From the NCBI GenBank assembly GCA_039602395.1, contig JBCNJP010000023.1:84513324-84577323 (forward strand): a stretch of 64,000 bases of DNA, given 5' to 3'. This DNA is from Deinandra increscens subsp. villosa. Taxonomy: Eukaryota; Streptophyta; Magnoliopsida; Asterales; Asteraceae. The position numbers were made by a program, and so were the translations under genes. Below, in pieces: positions 57,201-64,000 of this stretch (position 1 is the stretch's first letter; every line of letters begins with the position of its first letter). The notes under the pieces were generated by a model. The model was not told the DNA's origin and ran no database searches. It saw only the letters and a program-made list of their open reading frames with translations.

Positions 57201-58090
57201 CATAACCCTATAACAAGCTCAAATCTTTTGGTTGCTTGTGCTACCCATTGTTACGCCCCTACACCACCTCCAAGCTTCAACCTCGTTCCACTCGTTGCAT
57301 TTTCCTTGGCTATCGTCCTATGATGCCGTGTACAAATGCTACGATCCATAGACATATCATCTATATCAGTCTCACCACGTTCAATTTATTGAGAATGAAT
57401 TTTCCTACCACTCTGGTGCTCCATCCGAATCTTCCCTACTAATTGTCACCACCTTTCTTACTAACCCTCTTTCCGCATTATCTTTGTCAACCCCTTCCAC
57501 CCCGCCAACCTCATCCCCTTGCACTCTTCACCGCAGCCATCCTCTCTTCCTTCCCACTCACCGTCCGTTTCCCCTTATCCTAACAAACTCCTCGCCATCT
57601 TTTGTCCCTTTCGCCATCTTTTGTCCCTTTCGCCATCTTCCTACATGGCTTCGGCCTTCTTCTCCGCTAGCCCCACCGCCTCTTTCGAGGAATCCACCAA
57701 CTCCGCCTCTGCCCCGACCTCACCTCATCTACCTCCCCACCAACACAAACCAAACTCACATTACTTCAATGACAGTTTCATCAACACCACTACCCTCCAC
57801 CCCATTTCCTCTACATTGGAACCAACCTCTCACTCTCAAGTTGTGAAAGATCCACAATGGCGTAGTTTCATGGAACTTGAATTCATTTCCCTTCTCCATA
57901 ACCATACTTGGTAGCTTATTCCACCCTCATCTCACACACCCATCGGGTCTAAATTGGTCTTCTGAGTCAAACGACATCCGAATGGCTCGGTTGATAAGTA
58001 TAAAGCTCGTCTTTTGGCTAAGGGGTTCCATAAATAATATGGTAATGATTACTCCATAACTTTTAGTCCGGTTATAAAAACCGTGACTAT
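54244..58090 (+). pseudogene. Copia H gag-pol, heavily decayed
   Basis: Gag starts with MTITTASSVNLPTTITLS and has the usual FPTKLAFINFHV region, then runs into a 213-bp tandem array (54479-55683). After about 55700 gag continues with frame breaks (NIPVDDEDLASHILTQL). Protease is seen near 56185 (CTSNHVACDSGLLHNM; the usual D-S/T-G-A is altered). Integrase shows LYSDVWDPV (about 56725), LYSDNGVEYIG (about 56920) and PKQNGVAERRHRHVVE (about 57015), so D-D-E survives. IN C-terminus near 57230 (KSFGCLCYPLLRPY). RT begins near 57845 (DPQWRSFMELEFISLL) and stops at 58090, where LTR L is inserted. Stops and frameshifts throughout. The end of RNase H reappears after the gap at 58880. Confidence 0.85.
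54479..55683 (+). repeat. Tandem array of 213-bp gag segments, 5.7 copies
   Basis: Copies begin at 54479, 54692, 54905, 55118, 55329 and 55542 (the last partial, to about 55683). Period 213 bp (71 codons) except one 211-bp copy, which lacks two bases after GGGTTAT. Each copy carries the same TAG in the gag frame (after SAETFK). Differences between copies are single bases, so the array is young. It spans the ALDNLNKGY / SLKSCLTKN part of gag. Confidence 0.95.
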
Positions 58091-58377
58091 TGTTAGAGCA
58101 TGTTCCGAGTGTGGTCATTACTGTGCGAATTATGTAATTGTCTAGATTGTTGAAATAGCTAGGTTGCCAACGTACCATGTAGCGTACCAAATGATACGCT
58201 GCAGCGTACCAAATGGTACGCTGGGTAGTCTGGTACGTTGGGCATGAACACCTATAAATAGGTGATGCTTAGCTTAGCAATTTAGAGTTCTAGGTCATTT
58301 GTCTTGTGTTGAAAGGAGAGGTCTGTCCAACCTCTCCCGAGCTTCAATGATGTATACTCAATTCGGTAGTAATCATT
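58091..58377 (+). mobile_element. LTR L inserted in the RT of Copia H, runs into the gap
   Basis: Starts TGTTAGAGCATG directly after the H RT sequence (preceded by ACTAT, the possible TSD). It has a TATA box CCTATAAATAGG (58249-58260) and a downstream CT-rich leader, so it looks like U3-R of a plus-strand LTR. The far end and the other TSD copy lie in the N gap. Contains the palindromic block at 58167-58241. Confidence 0.7.
58167..58241. repeat. Nested palindromes (cruciform/cloverleaf-like) upstream of the TATA box
   Basis: Outer arms CCAACGTACCA (58167-58177) and TGGTACGTTGG (58231-58241) are perfectly complementary over 11 bp. Inside are two hairpins, AGCGTACCAAATGATACGCT (58181-58200, 6-bp stem) and AGCGTACCAAATGGTACGCT (58203-58222, 8-bp stem, AAAT loop). 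All arms share the core GTACC. The block ends 8 bases before CACCTATAAATAGG. Confidence 0.9.
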
Positions 58378-58877
58378 NNNNNNNNNNNNNNNNNNNNNNN
58401 NNNNNNNNNNNNNNNNNNNNNNNNNNNNNNNNNNNNNNNNNNNNNNNNNNNNNNNNNNNNNNNNNNNNNNNNNNNNNNNNNNNNNNNNNNNNNNNNNNNN
58501 NNNNNNNNNNNNNNNNNNNNNNNNNNNNNNNNNNNNNNNNNNNNNNNNNNNNNNNNNNNNNNNNNNNNNNNNNNNNNNNNNNNNNNNNNNNNNNNNNNNN
58601 NNNNNNNNNNNNNNNNNNNNNNNNNNNNNNNNNNNNNNNNNNNNNNNNNNNNNNNNNNNNNNNNNNNNNNNNNNNNNNNNNNNNNNNNNNNNNNNNNNNN
58701 NNNNNNNNNNNNNNNNNNNNNNNNNNNNNNNNNNNNNNNNNNNNNNNNNNNNNNNNNNNNNNNNNNNNNNNNNNNNNNNNNNNNNNNNNNNNNNNNNNNN
58801 NNNNNNNNNNNNNNNNNNNNNNNNNNNNNNNNNNNNNNNNNNNNNNNNNNNNNNNNNNNNNNNNNNNNNNNNNNNNN
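58378..58877. other. Assembly gap of exactly 500 N
   Basis: 500 consecutive N. The round number suggests a scaffold placeholder, so true length is unknown. The missing DNA should hold the rest of LTR L (and its element, if any) and most of RT/RNase H of Copia H. Confidence 0.98.
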
Positions 58878-58879
58878 TC

Positions 58880-58960
58880 TTCACAAAAGGCTTAGGTGCT
58901 CTTCAACTTAGTTACCTACTTGGCAAGTTGGGTGTTATCAACCTACACACTCCAACTTGA
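58880..58960 (+). pseudogene. Copia H: last codons of RNase H
   Basis: 27 codons ending in TGA, starting FTKGLGALQLSYLLGKLGVI and continuing NLHTPT. This is the usual C-terminus of Copia polyproteins (FTKAL...LLSKLG...NLHTPT). It shows that the DNA right of the gap belongs to the same element as 54244-58090. A polypurine tract (TTGAGGGGGAGTA) follows immediately. Confidence 0.85.
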
Positions 58961-58970
58961 GGGGGAGTAT

Positions 58971-59400
58971 TGGGGACTAGAATATTTTCCTTATTATTCT
59001 CCATAATTCTCCCCACAGATGGCTCCTTTTTTACGTCCATATATTTTGTGACTTTATTTAGGGGCTGTTTGGTTCACATCTGAATGAGAAAAATGTCTGA
59101 CCGATTCAGACAAGGCGTGGTTCAGGGTGTTTGTTTCGCGTCTGAATGAGAAACATGTCTGACCGATTCAGAAAAATGGCTGAACCAATAAGGAAGGAAA
59201 ATGTAGCTGAACCAGAAAGAGAAGAGCTGAACCAAAAATGGCTGAACCAATAAGCAAGGAAAAGGTACCAAGCATCCCCTTAGTCTTTTGTATTTGTATC
59301 TATTTATTTTCCATCTGTAATGTTTTTCGATAAGAAGAACATGAATGAAGAGACAAAAAACCCTTTGAACCATAAGTACCGAGTATACATGTTTTACGAG
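58971..59400 (+). repeat. 3' LTR start of Copia H, interrupted by a MITE
   Basis: Begins TGGGGACTAG just after the polypurine tract GAGGGGGAGTA. The MITE at 59061-59279 sits inside it, and LTR-like sequence continues at 59283 (TTTGTATTTGTATC ... CTGTAATG). The end is not clear, and I could not match it to the AT-rich 5' side. Confidence 0.55.
59061..59279. mobile_element. Tourist-like MITE
   Basis: 219 bp with inverted ends GGGGCTGTTTGGTTC / GGTACCAAGCATCCCC and TTA on both sides (59058-59060 and 59280-59282), as in PIF/Harbinger MITEs. The interior has two copies of TCTGAATGAGAAA(A/C)ATGTC followed by TGACCGATTCAGA and two of AATGGCTGAACCAATAAG. Confidence 0.85.
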
Positions 59401-60139
59401 GAATTTTCTATATATATTGTGTCGGTTACCACTAAAAAGAATTATATATACTGAATCGGTTAGCACCAAAAAATTTTAATGTATAAATGTATTTAGTCTG
59501 TCCCCATTCTAAAATTATATACAAACATTGTGTAATTTACTAAAAAGAAATCAAGAAATTAATCTTAAAGGACTTGAGTTAATTAAAACAAAGTGTAGGT
59601 AGTTTTGGTAAATATCCTTTTAAAACATAAAATTAATAAAAAAAAGTTAGGTTATCTCTCTCCCGTAAAGATAGGAGATCAAAATTGAAAAGCAAAAACC
59701 CAAACGCCAAAAGGCAAAAAGCTAAAAAAGGGCTCCGTGAGTGGCGTTGTGGCAGCGCATACGCGACCAGGCAGCGACTACTCGACCACCGTGGCAGCGA
59801 CCGTCGACCGGCGACGAGATTCCGGCAGAGAGCTGATAGTCCGGCGAGGGCGGCGACCTCAATTTCTGATTGCTTCAATTCATCAGTTGGAGGTTAAATC
59901 TGATTTCTTTCTTGTACAGTGGAGTAAATTTTTGTTTATTAGTTGAACTGATGAAGGTTATTAGATTAGATGAAGTATTTTGCTTGAATAATTTTTGTTT
60001 CTTAGATGAAGACAAGAAGTATTTTGTTTTCTTAATGTGAATGTGAATGAATCATGAATGTTTAGAATTTTGCTTGAATGAATGTGAATGAATGTTTATT
60101 AGATGAAGTATAACTTTCTAACCATTTTGTTTATTAGGT
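59401..60139 (+). other. Probable 5' untranslated region of the hAT element
   Basis: AT-rich to 59700, then a GC-rich stretch (59720-59870: GTGGCAGCG, GACCGTCGACC, CCGGCGAGG), then AT-rich again with TTATTAG just before the ATG at 60140, which looks like an intron end. Two short TGAATGAATGTGAATGAAT-type repeats near 60040-60100. Terminal inverted repeats were not found. Confidence 0.45.
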
Positions 60140-61961
60140 ATGGATAAAAGTAAAACAAAAATTTTGGATCATTTTTCCAAAAAAAATGGATGAGCAACAA
60201 AGTGGTAAACGTCACAAGGCTTCAAAAAGTGAGGCACGAGAGCATATAAATCCATTACAATCAAATTTTGAAGCTCTACAACCAGAATCAAATCAAGAAG
60301 AAAGCCAAAGGCATCCACAACAAGAATTAAATCAAGAAGAAAGCCAAAGGCGTGTTAATTTTAATGCAGTGGATCTTGACAATTAAGACAGAGATCCAGC
60401 TACAAGAAAACCAATATGGGAGTATCCGGTTGCTTTAAAGGATGACGTAAGACTGAAATATCTTTCTTTAGGACCTTACCAACCACAACTTAAAGAGTAT
60501 AAAAATTGGGGTACAAAGAAGCATACTCGTAGGTTCCAACAAGATTGGTTCAAGGTATTCAAGAATTGGTTGGAGTATTCACCAACAAACCACAAGTGTT
60601 ATTGTTTTTTGTGTTTCCTATTTAATGATAAACCAAGTGTGAGCCACAATTATGATTCATTCACTGTTAAAGGATTTAGCAGTTTGACCCATGTTAATGG
60701 GAAAGGATGTTACTTCATTAAACACATTAAAACACTTCAACATAGAAATTATGTGGTATCTAGTGAAGGCTTGTTGAACCAGATAACACACATTGGTAAT
60801 TTCATATCGAAGCAAAGTGACGAGCAAATAACGAAGAACCGTTTAAGATTAAAAACTACAGTTGATGTAGTTCGTTGGTTGACCTTTCAGGCTTGTGCTT
60901 TGTGAGGACGTGATGAATCCTCCAGTTCTAAAAACCAAGGTAATTTTCTAGAAGTAGTTAAAACTTCTTGCTTCCTATAATGATGAAGTTGCCAAGGTTA
61001 TACTAGGGAATGCTCTGTATAACTCAAAGTATATTTCTGGAGATATTCAAAAACAAATTCTTAATATTATTGCAAACAAAGTTCGAAAACATATTCGTAA
61101 TAAACTTGGAGATTCATTCTTTTGTGTCATAGTTGATGAGTCACGAGATGAGTCAAAGAAAGAGCAATGGCCATTGTATTAAGATTTGTTAATGCTGTAG
61201 GGGTGCTACAAGAAAGGCTTTTCGATTTGGTTCATGTTACAGATACTTTATCAGCAACCCTTAAACTAGGCTTGTGGAAGCAACTTCTCCGGTACCAGTT
61301 TGATATTAGTAAAATACGTGGCAAAAGTTATGATGGTGCTAGCAATATGAGAGGATAATGGAATGGTTTAAAGGCTCTTGTTCTTCATGAGTGTCCGTAT
61401 GCATATTACGTTCATCGCTTTGCTCACAGGTTAAATAGTTATTCATTCTTTTCTTTTAGTATATTATATTAATACTCTTAATTTAATTTGTTGTTTTTTT
61501 CTCACAAATTACAACTTGCCTTAGTTGGTGCTTCAAAAGATATTGTTCCAGTTGCTTAGTTCTTTTCAAACTTAGTGATGATTATTAATGTGGTTTGTGG
61601 ATCGTCTAAGCATCATGATGAGTTGCAAAAGGAAAGGGGGGGTCAGATAAAAAAGTTATTGGAAATGGGTGAAATCAAATCTGGAAAAGGATTGAATCAA
61701 ATTGGAACATTAAAAAGAGCTGGTGATACACGTTGGGGTTCTCATTATAACTCAATTTGCAGCTTCATTGACATGTTAGTGCCACCAAGGTCGTTCTCCA
61801 GGGAATAATGGATGACTTCTCTCATGCCACAAATGTTCAACGTGCAGATGCCGATGTAGCTTATACTCACATGCATTCATTTGAGTTTGTATTTGTTCTT
61901 CACTTGATAAAGGAAGTAATGGGGTTCACCAACACACTTTCTCAAGCACTCCAAAGAAAAT
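60140..61961 (+). pseudogene. hAT-family transposase (TTF zinc finger / DUF4371), decayed and truncated
   Basis: Starts at ATG 60140 (MDKSKTKILDHF), with a frame change in an A-run near 60180. TTF-type region: GPYQPQLKEYKNW, RRFQQDWFKVFKNWLEYSP, CYCFLCFLF. DUF4371: NKVRKHIRNKLGDSFFCVIV, DESRDESKKEQ, KSYDGASNMRG (hallmark) at about 61325-61355 and YYVHRFAHR. A likely intron spans about 61432-61512, then LALVGASKDIVP, TRWGSHYNSICSF and DDFSHATNVQRADADVAY follow. Stops at 60384, 60903, about 61180 and 61356 and several frameshifts. It is cut at 61961 by LTR J, so the C-terminal hAT dimerisation domain is missing in the window. Confidence 0.85.
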
Positions 61962-62442
61962 TGTTGAGGCTAGATTATGAGGCTTGTAATATTAAATTGT
62001 TTGGGCTAGGCTTAGAGGGTTTCATTAGAATCATAGGCTAGTTTGGTTATTGTATTTAGGCTAGTTTATGGTTGGGCTTGGGTTTACTATTGGGTTTATG
62101 ATCCACAAGGGGCCCAATAGTAAACCCAATGGGGGTCTATATATACCCCATTAGACCTCCTCATTTGGGGGTTTTTTGCTGGTTTACGATTCTAGGGGGC
62201 TGAGTTTACGATTTCTAGAGAGAGTTGCTGATTACGATCGTAAACCCGAGAGATGAGCTAGTTTACGATTACAAGATTTGTACCCGACAAGTTCATCTTG
62301 TGTGCAATATCAGGTTTTTATTGTTTATTTTCATCGTATTCTTAGTTTTCTTCTCATCTCCTTCTTGAATCACTAATCTAACCGGATTCCGCACGCTTAG
62401 ATTAGTTAGATATCGTGAACGGTTGTTGATTCCGGACCAACA
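61962..62442 (+). repeat. 5' LTR of element J
   Basis: 481 bp, TG...CA. TATA box TCTATATATA at 62136-62145. Contains an inverted pair around it (GGGTTTACTATTGGG at about 62088 and CCCAATAGTAAACCC at about 62112). Its R-U5 part already shows TTTACGAT motifs. Confidence 0.82.
62136..62145 (+). promoter_or_regulatory. TATA box of element J
   Basis: TCTATATATA about 300 bp before the LTR end, preceded by a short inverted repeat. Confidence 0.7.
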
Positions 62443-62875
62443 ATTGGTATCAGAGCCAAGAAACGAGAGTTTCGTGGTTCTCACGATATTGATTCAAGAA
62501 GATCTAACAGTTTTTGCGAGTTTTCTTGAGTTTTTCAGGTTTACGATCGAAATTTTGGGCTGTTCTTCACGTTTACGATCAGATCTGCTGCTGTTCATGA
62601 GTTTACGATCAGTTTCTGGGCAGTTTTGAGTGTTTACGACTCGGTGTTTATGTGTTCTTGGTGTTCTTGGTGATTATGACCAATTATGGGCTGGTATTGA
62701 CGTTTACGATCACAAAAATCGTGTTTACGACTTCAAGTTAGGAGCTTTGGGTGTTTACGATTTTATTCGACCGGAATCGAGATTACGAATTGTTTCGATC
62801 GGAAACAGGTTCAAGATCAGTGTTTATGATCCAGCTGTCTTCACAATCATAAACAGGTGATTACGATCGGAAACT
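62185..62875 (+). repeat. TTTACGATC motif array in LTR and leader of J
   Basis: About 13 copies of (T/A)TTACGA, most as GTTTACGATC, spaced 15-70 bp apart from U5 through the leader. They are mixed with GATCGGAAAC-type words near 62800-62870. Not a tandem repeat of one period. Confidence 0.85.
62445..62456 (+). promoter_or_regulatory. Primer-binding site of element J
   Basis: TGGTATCAGAGC two bases after the LTR end. Confidence 0.92.
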
Positions 62876-63147
62876 AGTTTGCGGCAAAAAGTCACTATTT
62901 CACACTTTCACGGAAACATGCATAACTTTTGACTCGTTTGGAGTTAGAGGCTAAAATTTTAACACGACGTTTGTGACACCGAGCCCCAGAATTACCCCGG
63001 ACTAATGTTCAGGGAAGCTCGTTTGGACCCCCAAATTCCACTCCGAAGGCCTCCGTTTTTCAGTTTTAAGTTTTTGACACTATTCCTTGAATAGTAATTT
63101 TGCCGTTCTTGCCAATTTTTCAAAATTTTCAGAAGCTGCATATCTAA

Positions 63148-64000
63148 AGAAAGAAAATAAGTTCAGAGGTTGAAGAAAAGAATTTGGTTGAGAACAAGGA
63201 TGCTTTCGCAGCTGAAGGTGATGAAACTAAGATATGCCCCAATCCTACTTGTGCACGTTTAATTCCTGGACTTAGGCAAATTTGTAAAAATTATGAGATA
63301 GAACTGTTTGAAATAAAATGCGAAAGGAGTTCATTCAGGGGTAGATGGCAAAAGATTGAAGCGAAAGTAAAAGCCCAAAAACTAGACATTGAGAAATATC
63401 AAAAGCTAGCAACGGAGAAGACTATTTTACATGATCGGGCTAGGATTGAGATATCTGAGCTGACACAGAAATTAACTGAACTGCAGCAAAAATATGATGA
63501 GCTACAGGTCAAGTATGATTGCAATCAGGAAAGAAATCAGCGAATGCTCGATGCTGGAAAGGAATTGTCACATGCTGTTGCGACCGGCCAAGTTGGGAAT
63601 GACACATCTGGGTTTGGGTCAGAAAAAACTGATAAATCTTTGGCAATGAACAACATCATTCCTTCACCAGTTCCCAGAGACATTATAGGAATACTTCTTA
63701 GTGAGGATCAAGTTGAACGAACCAAATCTGATTATAAAGAAGCTGCTCCTCCTATTGATAGTGTCTTGATTGGAACTACATCATTGACTCAAGAGGAAAT
63801 AGACAACGAGGCAAACATGACATATGGTGAAGGGAGAATAGAGGACGTATCAAGAGATGATGCTGAGTGCCAGGAATATAACAGATGTCATAGCTCCAAG
63901 TCTGATGATGCTGGTACAAGTAAAAGTGGAGTTAATGATGTGACCAAGAATGAGGCCAAAGCTCTTGTGTCGGAGATAAAGCTGAAACAATATCCTAAAA
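63148..64000 (+). CDS. Partial coiled-coil protein of element J, open to the window end
   Basis: One frame is open from 63148 (after TAA at 63145-63147) to the last base, at least 284 codons without a stop. Early residues include KICPNPTCARLIPGLRQICK (four Cys spaced like a possible zinc site), then a Lys/Glu/Gln-rich heptad region (IEKYQKLATEKTILHDRARI and ISELTQKLTELQQKYDELQV), then an acidic, Ser-rich tail. The first in-frame ATG is near 63544, and a CAG at 63130-63132 could be a splice acceptor, so the start is unclear. Its position 700 bp after a PBS suggests a gag-type or accessory ORF of J. A captured host coiled-coil gene is the alternative. I do not recognise the family. Confidence 0.55.

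Larger units (their letters stand above)
61962..64000 (+). mobile_element. LTR retroelement J, 5' part
   Basis: LTR 61962-62442 (TGTTGAGGC ... GGACCAACA), PBS TGGTATCAGAGC (62445-62456), long leader with TTTACGATC motifs, then a coiled-coil ORF open to the window end. The PBS type suggests Copia. It is inserted in the hAT transposase. The 3' part lies outside. Confidence 0.8.

Noticed and set aside
1..64000. CRISPR array, bacterial operons, rRNA or functional tRNA genes
   Set aside because: None seen; the tandem arrays present are retroelement-derived or microsatellites, and the gene content is plant nuclear.

Overview
This 64-kb window is plant nuclear DNA, from a eudicot. The host gene remnant is a TIR-class NB-ARC-LRR (TNL) resistance gene, a class absent from grasses. 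Everything else is LTR retrotransposons, Helitron-like DNA, hAT and MITE-type elements in AT-rich DNA. An Asteraceae origin is my guess from the general look of the elements and cannot be proved here. I see no intact host gene.

Left third (1-23.3 kb): a nested stack. A Ty1/Copia element (called D, minus strand, about 530-23297) carries gag, zinc knuckle, protease, integrase and RT/RNase H. Its RT is split by a long TG...CA insertion (A, 1806-18447) flanked by CACGC on both sides. A has no coding capacity of its own and looks like a giant solo LTR. A was hit twice: by a Ty3/Gypsy chromodomain element (B, 2294-8313, TSD CTAAA) and by a gag-only, non-autonomous LTR element (C, 9859-16177, plus strand). 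A further LTR (K, 1-529) truncates the left LTR of D.

Middle (23.4-50.9 kb): one TNL pseudogene (G, minus strand) cut in two. The LRR and C-terminal half lies at 23572-26197. The NB-ARC half (P-loop, kinase-2, RNBS-B, GLPLAL) lies at 48384-50860. Between them is a 22.2-kb Gypsy element (F, 26198-48383, TSD AGGTT). The right LTR of F was itself opened by a 12.7-kb Helitron-like insertion (33810-46556; 5' TC, 3' CTAG, no TSD, A|T target). G also carries a 207-bp duplication around a 1.46-kb insert, an in-frame 111-bp duplication before the P-loop and a templated filler insertion at its 3' end. No TIR domain remains.

Right third (50.9-64 kb): MITEs, including a 1.26-kb composite fold-back unit with a 9-bp TSD, then a decayed plus-strand Copia element (H, about 54.15-59.06 kb). 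H has five and a half 213-bp tandem copies of part of gag and is interrupted by an LTR (L) that runs into a 500-N assembly gap. A decayed hAT transposase (TTF zinc finger/DUF4371) follows, interrupted at 61962 by the 5' LTR of another LTR element (J), whose coiled-coil ORF runs off the window.

The observations most worth following are: a triplicated hairpin with compensating stem changes in the 3' non-coding part of C; arrays of short element-specific motifs in LTRs or leaders of several unrelated retroelements; the composite fold-back transposon; and the Helitron insertion with an exactly reconstructable empty site. All boundaries and identities were read by eye; no alignment or database search was run.
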